DNA from: Phoebastria nigripes
Taxonomy: Eukaryota > Chordata > Aves > Procellariiformes > Diomedeidae
Reading direction: 5' to 3'
Length of the DNA stretch: 64,000 bases
Assembly (NCBI GenBank): GCA_035582835.1
Contig: JAYKAV010000500.1
Span: forward strand, 890,992-954,991
Shown one piece after another: positions 1 to 11,640 of the stretch. Under the pieces are notes generated by a model that saw only the letters and a program-made list of their open reading frames with translations, was not told where the DNA came from and made no database searches. The position numbers and the translations under genes were made by a program. Numbering within the stretch: position 1 is the stretch's first letter; each line of letters starts with the position of its first letter.

Positions 1-388
1 AAAAAAAAAAAAAAGCTTTGGAGGAAGATTGTACCAGGAAGAGAAAACTGCAAAGAAACCTTATCAACTCATTTACCCCAGCCACAAATATGATGATGAT
101 GAAAGAAGATTGTAACTAAAGAAGAGAGTGATTTACTGCACCGGGAAGGAGAAGAGAGTGGAATAAACAGCTGAGATCCGGTCAAACACAAATACCGATT
201 TTTTTTGTTGTTGTTGTTCTGTTTGGCTTTTTCTTTTTTCTCTTTTTTTTTGGAGCGGGTGTGCAAGAGCGCAGCAAGGAGTCGGGAACTGAGGCGGACT
301 CGGGAGCAGAGGCTGACCGGCGCTCCCTCGCCCCCACGCCCGGCGCTCCGCCCGCCCCGGCAGCGCGGCCCGGGCCGCGGCAGGCGGC
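1..388 (+). promoter_or_regulatory. PBX3: PBX3 5' flank / 5'UTR with purine-rich and T-rich segments
   Basis: The window starts only 388 bp before the PBX3 start codon, so this is 5'UTR and possibly core promoter. Bases 1-14 are an A run. Bases 15-170 are purine-rich, with GAAGATTGTA appearing twice (about 25 and 105) and GAAGAGAGTG appearing twice (about 121 and 151). Bases 199-252 are a T-rich tract containing four GTT units. From about 255 the sequence is CpG- and GC-rich up to the start codon. No TATA box is evident in the proximal part. A 9-codon upstream reading frame (ATG at 90, stop at 117-119) would lie in the leader if transcription starts upstream of 90. The transcription start site cannot be placed from sequence alone. 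Confidence 0.6.
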
Positions 389-585
389 ATGGACGATCAG
401 TCCAGGATGCTGCAGACCCTGGCCGGCGTCAACCTGGCCGGCCACTCGGTGCAGGGGGGCATGGCCCTGCCTCCTCCCCACGGACACGAAGGGGCAGACG
501 GCGACGGCAGGAAGCAGGACATCGGCGACATCCTCCATCAGATCATGACCATCACTGACCAAAGCCTGGATGAGGCACAAGCAAA
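389..585 (+). CDS. PBX3: PBX3 exon 1, coding part (residues 1-65 plus two bases)
   Basis: PBX3 is a nuclear TALE-class homeodomain transcription factor that binds DNA together with HOX and MEIS/PREP proteins. This exon encodes the N-terminus. It opens [20 protein letters not shown], which I recognise as PBX3 rather than PBX1 (MDEQPRLMHS). A short Gly/Pro/His-rich linker follows (residues 23-40). The first part of the PBC-A region begins near residue 41 with [20 protein letters not shown]; this region contacts MEIS/PREP. The start codon has a strong context, with G at -3 and G at +4. The exon ends inside a Lys codon (AA at 584-585, completed by the first G of exon 2). The donor begins at 586 (GTTGGT) and is weak because the last exon base is A. 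Reading through the donor meets a stop at 602-604. From memory the human protein has one more proline in the PPP run. The assignment is firm; the exact end relies on the phase match with exon 2. Confidence 0.96.
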
Positions 586-610
586 GTTGGTTTCGTCTAA
601 TTAAACCTTG

Positions 611-612
<2 letters not shown>

Positions 613-657
<45 letters not shown>

Positions 658-668
658 GTTTTTTTTTC
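613..668 (+). repeat. Poly-T tract (T44, then GG, then T9)
   Basis: A run of 44 T begins 28 nt after the exon 1 donor and is followed by GG and nine more T. In the transcript it is a long U tract close downstream of a weak 5' splice site. The run length is probably variable and may be inexact in the assembly. It could be the inverted tail of a retroposon, but no SINE or LINE body is next to it. Confidence 0.9.
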
Positions 669-914
669 TCTCCTTCCTGCTCCTCTGCGGAGAGCCGGAG
701 TCTCACAATTAGGGCAACTTCTTGGTGCCGTAGGAGAAATTGCAAGCAGCCAAGGCAGAGCCAAAGTTGCTATTTAATGATTTAAAAAAAAAATCTATCT
801 AATAAATAGACGACTATGCGATGCTTATGCCGTCGCTCCGGTGCGCGGGAGGCTGTGGCTGATCCCTGCCCGTTCCCGTTGGACACTGTCCGGCGGACAC
901 CGGCCTCGGCGCCG

Positions 915-940
915 CCGTCCGTCCGTCCGTCCGTCCGTCC
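915..940. repeat. (CCGT)6.5 microsatellite
   Basis: Six and a half uninterrupted tetranucleotide units lie within intron 1, in CpG-rich DNA. Confidence 0.9.
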
Positions 941-1052
941 CTCCGCGCTCTCCCTAGGAGTGCAACTTTTTCCCCCTTTCTTTCTTTTCTTCTCTCCCTG
1001 CCTGAAGTGGCGGCAGACGAATTACAAACCTGACAAGATATTGCTGCGGGGA

Positions 1053-1092
1053 GGGGGGGGGGGACGACGACAACAACAACAACAACAACAAT
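1053..1092. repeat. G11 run followed by an ACG/ACA/CAA trinucleotide repeat
   Basis: Eleven G are followed by ACGACGACAAC and then about seven CAA/ACA units. This is low-complexity DNA in intron 1. The G run is a likely polymorphic site. Confidence 0.85.
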
Positions 1093-1149
1093 CCCTGACT
1101 GTTTTAAATCACAGTAAATACAAAAACAAAGAGTGTTAACTCTGCAAGT

Positions 1150-1170
1150 CCCCCCCCCCCCCCACCCCCC
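1150..1170. repeat. C14 run, then A, then C6
   Basis: This is a homopolymer tract in intron 1. On the opposite strand it is a G tract that could form unusual structures. Its exact length is uncertain in draft assemblies. Confidence 0.85.
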
Positions 1171-1285
1171 GCCCAAATCTCCTTAATAAATCAGTTATAA
1201 TATCGCAGGACGGATCGTACCGGGGACAAGAGGGGTGTTGATTTATACCCCTCGGTCGGGCGGCATTTGCACAAAGATAATTCGG

Positions 1286-1293
1286 TATAAAAG
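1286..1293 (+). promoter_or_regulatory. TATA-like motif TATAAAAG in intron 1
   Basis: This exact TATA-box consensus lies 253 bp upstream of exon 2, at the edge of GC-rich sequence. If used, transcripts would start near 1315-1320 and the first in-frame Met for PBX3 would be at 1571 in exon 2. No initiator is demonstrated, so it may be a chance match. Confidence 0.25.
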
Positions 1294-1306
1294 TCAGAGG
1301 GAATGA

Positions 1307-2100
<794 letters not shown>

Positions 2101-2125
2101 TCCAGAGAGAGCCTGAGGAATGCCA

Positions 2126-2136
2126 AGTGATGGATG
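2126..2136 (+). promoter_or_regulatory. Candidate PBX-HOX site AGTGATGGATG
   Basis: This 11-mer equals the core of the well-known Hoxb1 autoregulatory repeat 3, a PBX/HOX heterodimer target of the class TGATNNATNN. It lies 507 bp after exon 2, which is a plausible place for auto- or cross-regulation. A single motif match proves nothing about binding. Confidence 0.4.
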
Positions 2137-3336
2137 CTTTGACCCCAGGTTTGTGTAGAGTGCAGCGAAGCTTGAGTTGCTCTTGGGCGATGATGTTTCC
2201 AATGCCAAAAATTTTCATCTCAAAAGTACAAAAAATATTTTCTTTCTACATGAATGCGACACTAATAAACTCTGCGAGTTTTTTGGAGGCATTTTAGGGG
2301 ATTTTTTGCAATTTTTTCACATCACTGAATTTACAGAGAATTTCTTTTTTTTTTTAAAGAAGAAAATTTGCAAAGTATTCTACTTTGTATTATGAGGATA
2401 AGAACATTTATTATGATCTGGCTTTAAAAATAAATACATGCATTGGCTGGCTTTTTAGCTGTATTTGAGATTCAGTCACATTCCCCTTAATTGCACACTG
2501 AAAAAATAAAGACTATAGATGAAAACAACAAACGTGAAATCATTGCAAATCTCAGCTGAGAAGCCTAAAAGTGCACAGTTCTCAGTAAATTACAGTGCTT
2601 TATGTCCCAGGGTTTCTTTGCTACCGGGGATCCACTTCAGTTTCTGCTGACAGCTAAGCACTAGGGTATTGACTGTGTTGTGAATATTAAGATTGATTCT
2701 GCTTTATATTACATTATATTACCCGGGATAAGGGGAATGATCCCCCTTCTGCCCTCCCTCCCCACCTACCTACGTTTTGCCTCAATCGGCTCGTAACCCC
2801 CTTCCATCCTTCTTTGCCTTGTGTTTGTTTTCCGCCTTTCCCTAAACTTTTTGCCTGTCCTGCTCCGGAGCCAGCCAAGCAACCTGCCCTCGATGTTCAG
2901 ACATTTTGCAGCAGGCAGATTTCAATTAAGGAGGCAGGCGTAGGTCCTGCGATCACTTTATTTGCAGAGGGCTTAGCCTCACTGTTTTGAAAGGAAAGTA
3001 TAGTCAACCACATGTCAGAGGTGAGCTGCGAAGAAAAACCCCAGTCCTTTCAGCAGCGGGGATTACTGGCAGAGGGTGTTTGGTGAGGCCACTGCCGTTT
3101 CGGAGGCGAGAGGGAACCTGACGGGAGACTTTCTGGTCTGAAACATTTCGGGGTGTTTCAGTGATAACTTGTAAGTTGGGATCCTGCCTTTGTGCTGCAA
3201 GTAGTCGAGCCAAGTTTGCAAGTTATCTCTTTTGTGAAATCGCGGAGAACCAACAAAGAGTGAAGGCGTCCGCCTGCCCAAAGGCAAGATCCTGCCAGCC
3301 CCGGCAGCGCAGGAGGGACAGGATTAATGCACCGGG

Positions 3337-3346
3337 TGATTGATGG
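3337..3346 (+). promoter_or_regulatory. Candidate PBX-HOX site TGATTGATGG
   Basis: The decamer fits the PBX-HOX heterodimer consensus TGATTGATGG exactly. A GGATTA homeodomain-type motif lies about 15 bp upstream. The sequence around it (about 3000-3420) is less AT-rich than its surroundings and could be a discrete element. Confidence 0.4.
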
Positions 3347-6300
3347 CGATGAATCCACACCCCCACCAAAAACCGTTCCCGGAGGGGGACCTTCACTCGG
3401 GGTCTCCCAGTTGAGACGAAATGTCTGTGGAGGCTTTAGTTAGCGTGCTAAAGCAAAGAAAACGTGAAAATAATTTCTAGCATATTTTCTGTAAGCTGTT
3501 TTCGTAGGAAACGGCTCAAACAATTCTGAACTGGAAGGGTGAACGGTCTGAGATGCAATTAAAGCAGAGGTGTCCCCCCCTCCTCCTGGTACTCTGCATT
3601 GTCTTGTGGTCTGAGTACTTAAATCTGCCTGCAACTGGGTCATGCGCCGGTATTTAATTCTTTTTCATCAGAACCAAAGTTTACCTTGGTGTTGGCAGTG
3701 GGAATTGCCATGATGGCTTTATCGCTACCTTCTTCTCTGAGAAGGACGAGAGGTGAGGAGGGAGACTGTAGCCTATACATAAAGTGTAATTGCAGTCCTG
3801 TCTGTTCTGAAATAAGTAATGCAATATTTAAGTCCTTTTTATATTGAATTATGTATTTTTTTATATTTTAGTAGTTTTCAGTACAGTCAGCGAGGACTTT
3901 TTGAGACTGGTCGTGAGAGAACGCGTAGAGGAATCCTCAGTTTAGGTAGAACAACTCTATCCCTTTCCCGCAAGGGTTAATGAATGCATCACATTTTTAA
4001 AAGCCTCTCTCTCGGTCTCACTTAGGGTCAGGAGCTGAAGATTTTTCCTTTTTTTTCCTGTGAGGTATTTACCATGTACAAAGCAAATCACTGAGCTTAC
4101 TGAATTTAGCCTGACATTTCTTTTTTAACATTTTAACATTTTAAAAAGTGCTGCATAATACATTTAAGAGCTTTACAGATATTAATAGATATGTGCATTC
4201 TTAGAGGCAACCACAAGGTAGCATGGTTTTCATAAAGAAACTGCCACTTATTTCTTTAATTAGTTAAAAAAAAAAAAAGATAACTGAAGTGCTACTGAAG
4301 CCTCTCCAATAAAATATGAAGATAAGCAAGTGAGAGCCTATTGACTCTATTTTGTTGTATTTTACCCGTTCTCTGAGGTGTCGCTTGGAAGCGTTAAAGT
4401 TGCATTCTTAATGCGCGCTCACATCTGTTGCATACCTGTGTACATACAGTCTGTCTCCTTACGCGCCTACCAGTAGGAATCAAAAACTGATTTGCGCCTT
4501 TGTTTTTTTTTAATGGCTCTTTTTTACTGACTAAAAATCCTTCAGGTTTGTAATTTGATTAAGCCTCCATTAGGACGTTGCTATACCTGAGGTACTGGTT
4601 ATTCTCATGGAGATAGAAATGAAAATATATTAATTCTTACAGTCTTAAAATGGTTAGGGAATTGCAATTATTTCCCAATGGAATGACATATTATTAGGTC
4701 CTGGATTGTGCTGATAGATGATGTGGTTTTTTGTCTTTAAAAATCATTTGTATAGATAGGAACACACGTTCATAAAAATGTCTGAGTGCATGTGCGTATA
4801 TGTGTACACGTATACATTTATTTATTTATTTCTGTAAGTCCAACAGAAACAATGATAGCTGCCAACCAAACCCTAATTTACTGTCACCACAAACCCTAAA
4901 TAGCATTCATTTACTAGTAAAGCCTAATGGCATACATGATGGTTTGCCAGATTTGTGGCCTTTGTGAGGCTTATAAGCAGGACTGACTTGGGAAGATCAT
5001 AAAACTTAATGAACTTCTCGACTGCAGGAGGTGTCCGCAGGGGAAGAGAAAGGCCTGCTTGGCTGGTTGGGCTGGTTGAACTATTTTTTATGTCTAAAGA
5101 GAGAGGAGGAAAATGTTCATTAAGAACGTTCTCCCCTTGTGCAGAATTCTGTTTTAAAGAATGAAAAAAAAAAAAAAGATACGAAAACCAGACAAATAGT
5201 GACGTTAACCACAGGGTTAATTTCTTGCTGTTCGCCATGTAAGCTAAAACCTTTATTTTTATTGCTACAACTGTAAATAGCCATACAATGCCATTCCGAT
5301 GATTAAAGGGCTGTATCGTGCCCTTACTTGCTGCAAAGCTCCTTATTGATGAAAATGGCCCAACTCTTTTAGCAACGCCCCTTGTCAATATGCTGCAAAA
5401 TCTGTAAGCCGCCTGTTAGGTAACTCGTTTGAGAAGGACTTGCTTTTTGCCTTGTCTGCTAGCAGAATTTGAAAATGTTAACCCCTTTCTTCGCTGTGGT
5501 TATTTAAAAATCGAATCACAGGACTCTTCCCTTGCATTACACAAATTTCAACTTTTCAGTGTTTGTAAACTATCATTTAGTGCCAACAACTTGCAATAAT
5601 ATATAATAATAGGCAATCCTAGCAATCCTGTCTGAACGTTAAAGGATTCAAATGGAACAATGAAATGGCTCTGATAGCATACATATATATTATATATGTG
5701 TATGTATGTAGTATGTATGTTAGCTATTTTCTACATAACAACTGTGATGTTATTGTTACTCGGTTTAGCTATTTAAAATATTTATGTGCAGTCCTGGTGT
5801 TTTTTTCAAGCTGCTAAATGCATATTTTTTATTTACCCTGACTACATAAGGAAGTAAGCATTGTGTATTTATGTGCGTACATCTTTTCTTCAGTTTAAAT
5901 TGTTTAGCTTTTGTTTCCTTTCTCATGCTTCAGTATCCAAGATTTTTCACTGAACCATTGGTTTTACTTTTGAATGTTTTTTTTTTTAATTGTCAGCAAA
6001 TGTATTACAAATGATGCTGTGCAGCAGAATGTTAGGTCATTTACACTGTCCTTATGGCAATGACATTGCTTTTCTTCATAAATGTCCTACTAGGAAAAAA
6101 TAAATTGAATAAAGTATCTTGATTGTCATTTGGTCATCTGTTTCAAACACATTCATTATCAAAATTCTATTTCTTTGGTGGATTTCTTAACAGGGTACTT
6201 CCCTGGTTAAGAAAACAGGCGGCTTTGGTGGTTATTTTCATTAGAGAAATTTATTATACTTTGTCTTACAGAACCTGTAACTACACCGTACCTTTAGACC

Positions 6301-8162
6301 TTACCATTGTTAGTGCTCCTTGCTATATTTAAATAACAATCTTCATGTTGATTACCAGGATCAGCGTTTCCAGATCTTTTTTTTTTTTTTTCCCCCTCTC
6401 CGTAGAGGATAAATTTGGACCTACTTGTCAATACTAATTTAACTAGGAGCAGGGATTTATTTTATTTCATAGCTATTTTTCATGTCCTTCATTTTATTTT
6501 TGAATTTGACACATTTGCTTGCTTATCTGAAAATACTAAATTATATGAGTTACTGTGTGGTGTATTTTAGGATGCTTGTTGTAAGTTAAGGAATTTTTGC
6601 ATTCAGAGATAAATTATTATAATAGCATGTAGTGAATGCAAAAGAGTCCTTTTTTTTTTACAGGATTTGACACATTTATCAAGCTCTATTCCTACAGCTT
6701 TCAATGAAAAAGTTGTATGATATGGATATTATGCTGTCTTTTTTCAATTTAAATATTGATTTGTGTGAAACATTAATATAATGATATTTGCAGTCTACCG
6801 TAGACAAATATAAGCAGAATTAGACATACTAAATTGTTACAAATGTAACGCAATATTTAAATACGTATGAAGGCTATATTAATAATTATACAGTAGAGCG
6901 CGAGAGAGTCCGGTTTGTATCTGTCCTCAATTTTCAGACTGTTTTTCAATTCCTTGCACATCATGCATATGATGNTTCGATGAATATTTTTATGAATAGC
7001 AGGAATGAATACTGAATCTGTGTACGAGTGAGTCCAAATCAGCGGAGCCCCGAGTGGAGTTTTCCCGTCCTGGTATCATTGGTAGAATTAGATGTAGCTG
7101 TTTGTAGTCCATGAATTGACACCCTGAGAAGAATGCTTTGTTTGTTTTCTCAGCAGTCATGTTTAATGCTATTCGCTTATCAAGGTGATCAGCATGGTTC
7201 AGATAACACATGCCTGACACAGCCTGCCTTTTTTCACCATCATGTTGACCTTTTGTCACATTTGCTTTTCTCTGGTAGGCAATTCATGTCTTTAAGTATG
7301 AATGGAGTAAATAATTCACATCAATATTTAATATAAATTATTAAAGTTTCTGTCAGCTCTTATAGTTCATGCTTTTATAAAGTTGGAGTAGTTCATCAGC
7401 CAAACAGATGAATTGTGCTTCTCAGCTGGACATTAGAGCTCCTCCATAATGCTGTCTTTACAGTGGAAGTAAACAGGGAATTAAATATGAAAGGAAGTGA
7501 AACCTGGTACTTGAACTCTATATATTTTTCAATAATGCACATTCTTTAGGAAGGCTCAAAGTACTAGATAAATATCCATCGTAATTTATTTTGTTATTCC
7601 CATACTTTTTTTTTNCCCTTCATGTTGCGAACAGAAATGTAGAAAACCCCACTGACCCCGGCATTTTCTTCTACTCTTTGTTATTAGCCTTCCGTTAGTG
7701 CTCCAGCTCTCTTCTTGGGTTTAGGGTGGGTGTACTAGTGTTGGCGTTTTTTGTTTTTGGGGTTTTTTTCCCCTTAATGTTCTTTTTCTGTTTTTAAAGA
7801 TTGATGGGGAGCACTAAGATGATGAAGTTTCAGGGTTTTTTAGTCCTTGTTTATAAATTATAGTTCATATTTTGCAAAGTGACCTGTGATTGAAAGTAGA
7901 TTCTGAAAATATTTTTTAAAGAAGAAATGGTCTGATGTCTGATTGTAACAGCTATAACATACTTATTGCTTCAAGAATTGGATAAAAATAGCATGTTTTG
8001 CATAAAAGCATATAGTAAAAATCATTATGCACTGGCTTCAATATTATTCTATTTTAGGTATTTTACTTCAAATTCTTTTGTTAACAAGCGCTTCAATGCA
8101 TGTTGCACAGTCATATGAACTTGTAACAAAATACGAATCACTGAATATCATGCGTCCTACAA

Positions 8163-8170
8163 ATCAATCA
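8163..8170 (-). promoter_or_regulatory. Candidate PBX-HOX site (TGATTGAT on minus strand)
   Basis: ATCAATCA on the + strand reads TGATTGAT on the minus strand, the PBX-HOX half-site pair. It lies about 105 bp before a CTCF-like site. Motif evidence only. Confidence 0.3.
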
Positions 8171-8275
8171 CTTGGAAAGGGGGGTGGTTTTGTATCGTGT
8201 GTTTACAGGTCAAAACCTTTTGCTATACTTAAGTCATGCATCACCATTTAAAGCTGATCTCTCATTCCTTATTGT

Positions 8276-8287
8276 CCAGCAGGTGGC
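8276..8287 (+). promoter_or_regulatory. Candidate CTCF site
   Basis: CCAGCAGGTGGC fits every position of the CTCF core CCASYAGRKGGC. CTCF marks chromatin loop anchors. In a long developmental intron it could divide enhancer domains. Occupancy cannot be judged from sequence. Confidence 0.45.
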
Positions 8288-8639
8288 TTTTTCGTATATT
8301 ATTTAATTTTTAATTATTTATTGTAAGTGGAAAATGGAATTTAATAATATTACCCTGATTGCTTTTTTTAGAAGAACAACGGTTTTTCAGTATATCCTGT
8401 TGTATATGATAGGGTCAATGAAAGCATCTAGAGATCTTCAAGTATACAATCTAAATTAAGATTCTAAACAGGCATTACAGATGCTGGTAACTTTGGCAAT
8501 TATCATTTTGTTTGGTGAACAGTAGTAAAACAGTGTGCGGTAAAAGTGTTTAGAGAGAGAGGATAAATAAATTGAACAGTTTTGCAATGCAAAGTGGTTT
8601 GTGGTGTTTTTGAGGATTTCTTGGCTCTTGCTTAACTGC

Positions 8640-8800
8640 TATTGTGAAGCCTGGAGCAGATTTTCCCATTGCTAATGCCCTAGAAGTATTAATTCACTTT
8701 GATATGCTAATTAGAGGGCATTATGCAAGAAATGAGATTAAGTGGCAGCATGAAGCCATTTGCCTGTCAGTAAATTGAGAGCTTTAGCATCAGGAGGAGC
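8640..8800. promoter_or_regulatory. Candidate conserved enhancer-like element
   Basis: This stretch is dense in developmental motifs. It has TGCTAATTAG (homeodomain) at about 8705, ATTAATTCAC upstream, an octamer-like ATTATGCAAG, and CTGTCAG (MEIS/TGIF type) near 8764. It contains no simple repeats. The composition is typical of vertebrate conserved non-coding elements around homeobox genes. Conservation itself is not visible here. Confidence 0.35.
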
Positions 8801-11640
8801 TTTGTTTTTTCTGAGTTTCTCTTGGTTTTGCATATAAATAAAATTGATTGAAAGGTCTAGAGAAGCTTCTAGAACATTGGTGGTTCTTTTTCTCCTTCTA
8901 TGATTATTTAAACTTCATGTTAAAGCCTTTCTCTGAATATTAATTGATCTAATGGGAGATACTGAACATGAAGAATTTCATTGTATTCTCAGTTACTGTA
9001 TCTTAACAAAAGGGAAGTATTAGAATTCTTTGTGTCATCTGATTTTTGTGGTATTATTTTAGATATATCTTACAGCTTTGTCTTATAACCTCTCTGACTG
9101 CTAACCGCTCCTGTGCTGAGAACTGTATCTGCGTGGAGGTATTTTTGCCCATTGGGCTGGTTTTGGGATTGGGATAATGAGGGCCCGACCAGCTGAAGTC
9201 AAATGGTCGGCTTGGATTCCTGGCCGATGGGGCCTTGGACGTTTATCACCCCCACTCACTCACAGCATTTCCCATCATTTCTTATGTAAATCACACGTAT
9301 ATTTTCCTTCATTTAGGAAGGAAGGGTTGTAATATTGACCATAGATTTTATTCAACTGCCAGAAACTGTGTTAAAGTAACATTAAGGGATTGACTTACAG
9401 CCATAAGAGCGAGGAAATTTGGAGTTAATAGTTAAACTCTGCCCTTAACTCAACTCATTGAACCTATTTATTAGAGCATATATGATACGTAAGATCACTG
9501 TGCTGAGACCTCTGCAGTATTAGGACGTGCCAGGATGACTCAAAGACGAGAGTTTCTGATTTAGTTCAAATTTTCCTGGTGGTTTTTTTTTTTTGTGTGT
9601 GTGTGTGTGTGTGGTTTTTATTCAGCCTCGGAGTTGCTTTACTACAGTTTTGTGGTTAGTTTTCTTTTTGTAATACTGTTTAAAAAAATACCAGAGAAGT
9701 AATTCTGGAAATGGAACAAAAATTTATCAAAAAATAAAACCAAAACAAAACCGACCCAAGCCTCTCTAGTCCTCTTTGCCTGAGTGCCTGCAGAATGTTT
9801 GCTGTTTGTGTGCCCATCTCCTCCACAGATCGTTGTCGCAAAGTCAATCAGGGGAGTAGTGCTAGAGTGACAGTGCTTGTTATGAGCCCCAATAGTTATT
9901 TAAAAGAAAGGAAAAAGGATAAAAAAATGCCCCAGAGCTCCGTGCGGGGGCTGTTCATGCTAGATGCACATGGTCTCCCTGATCCTGGCAGCTGAAGTCT
10001 ATCACTGTTGGGAAATTTTTAACATGAACCGCATAAGACACAAACCACCGCGGTTTCCCCGAAGCCACAGGGGTTTCACGTCAGCGCAGGACAACTGGCA
10101 CGTGCGCTGCAGGTCCCTGCCCGCTGTCCCCTGCCCTCGGCACCCGCGGGAGCTGCGAGCCCTCTCCATCCTCCCTCCCTGCTCTTCACCAACAAAGAAT
10201 CCGCAGCGTGGTTTTCATTTAAAGCATGATGTCCCCGGTTGTCCCAAGAGTTCCAACGGTTGACCCAAAGAATCCGATTGGGAATTTATAACCCGAAAAC
10301 TTTAGTTATCATAGTGAACCATTTTGATACTGGGAAGGACAAAACAGCACCTGCAACTGCAAAATCAGTTCTTCTCACAGAAAGCAAAAGAAAGCATCGC
10401 TGGTCTCTAGCTGCTAATTTTGAGTTTAAAATTCTTGAACAAAAGAACTAAATAATGAAAATGTTCTGTGGCCAACCTTTAACTTTCTCAGTACCAATAG
10501 ACCCCCGACGGCGTTGTTTCGGGAGGAGAGGGTGCTGGAGATGAANGCCTGGCATTTCTGGGTTGGACTCCTGATGCTGCTGTTGACTTGAGAAGAAAAA
10601 ACCTTCCTCCCACTCCAGTGAGGAGGGATGAGGTGACCTCGGTGGGAGCAAAGCCGGGCTCGGCCGCCGCCTCACTGAAGTGAATGCAAGAGCTCACTTT
10701 TCCTATCTTTAAAATGGGAATATTATCTATCAGATTGTTCTGTGAAGATTGTGTTAAGTTGGTGCTATGTGTTGAAAAGGAATAATTTTATCAAGTATTT
10801 GTATAATTAAAATTGTTACAGAAGAAGTAATCTATTAGCACTATTTACTGTACCCACTTTATTCCAATCACGGTGAGCCTAAGTGGAGTCTTACCTCCTG
10901 GAGATGAAGAGATTAGGCTTTCCTTAGACTTCTACTTTTCTCGGCTTTAATTAGGAATGTTTGGTTTTTTAATTCATGGTTAGACCTCTAGCAAAAGGGT
11001 ATCGGGGTTTTCTGACTTGGTAGTTAGTTTGCTTAGTACAGAAAGAGACCGTTTGCTCACCGTAGATGGGGATCACTGCTTTCCTTTAGTGGTAGCTGTT
11101 CACAGGCAGGATGGCACACTTGAAAGGGTATTACGCTTTCATGTATTTGTTGATTGAAGAAGGAAGTGTGCTTTTAGTGAGGTTTGTAATTACAGAACAC
11201 CCAAATGTTTGCTTATTTTCTTTCATGTGAGATCCTGGTAGCATGATTAACTGTCACTAGTAAGAACAAGTTACAGTAGATTGTGCAATGATTCTTATTT
11301 GACTTCAAGGATGTATTTATTACCATTTTTGAACAAATTATACTAACATGAAAAGTTGTGGAAATGATTGTGCACTAGATAAGGTGATACATTACAGGAG
11401 TGGTTGGGTTTATGGAGCTTTATGCCGAGGCTTTCTCAGAAATTATAGCACAGTCCTGTCACTATAAAACCCGGTGATACAGTTGGTAATAACATGCAGT
11501 GGAGGTATTTTTAGGATTTCACTTGTTATTCAAATAGAGTGGGAACTATCAGTTTTTCTACCTCGTATTTCTTTCCTTTGTTGCACTGGATGAAGAGGGA
11601 AGAGGGGAAAGAAAGCCCGAAGACAGCAGGGCGGGCGCCT
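8801..11640. other. Intron 2 block: mixed composition, no gene
   Basis: AT-rich DNA is interrupted by a GC-richer patch at about 10040-10200. The (GT)n run at 9583-9613 is listed separately. There is an n at 10546. No coding or RNA gene is recognised. Confidence 0.5.
9583..9613. repeat. T12(GT)9.5 microsatellite
   Basis: Twelve T are followed by nine and a half GT units. This is a simple-sequence repeat, likely polymorphic. Confidence 0.9.

Larger units (their letters stand above)
2137..8639. other. Intron 2 block: AT-rich, no gene
   Basis: This stretch is mostly AT-rich with many short A or T runs, for example A12 at about 4266 and A14 at about 5164. Alternating purine-pyrimidine DNA lies at about 4785-4830 and 5685-5722. 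A moderately GC-rich patch at 2900-3400 carries a PBX-HOX site. The open frame on the minus strand at 4924-5388 (154 codons) has no recognisable family and runs through a homopolymer, so I do not call it. Single n bases occur at 6975 and 7615. Confidence 0.5.

Noticed and set aside
182..745. 187-codon minus-strand frame over exon 1 with poly-Lys
   Set aside because: It is the antisense shadow of PBX3 exon 1, and the Lys run is only the T44 tract read backwards.
4924..5388. 154-codon minus-strand frame with hydrophobic stretches
   Set aside because: There is no known family, it runs through an A14 homopolymer, and it has no promoter or splice context. AT-rich chance frame.
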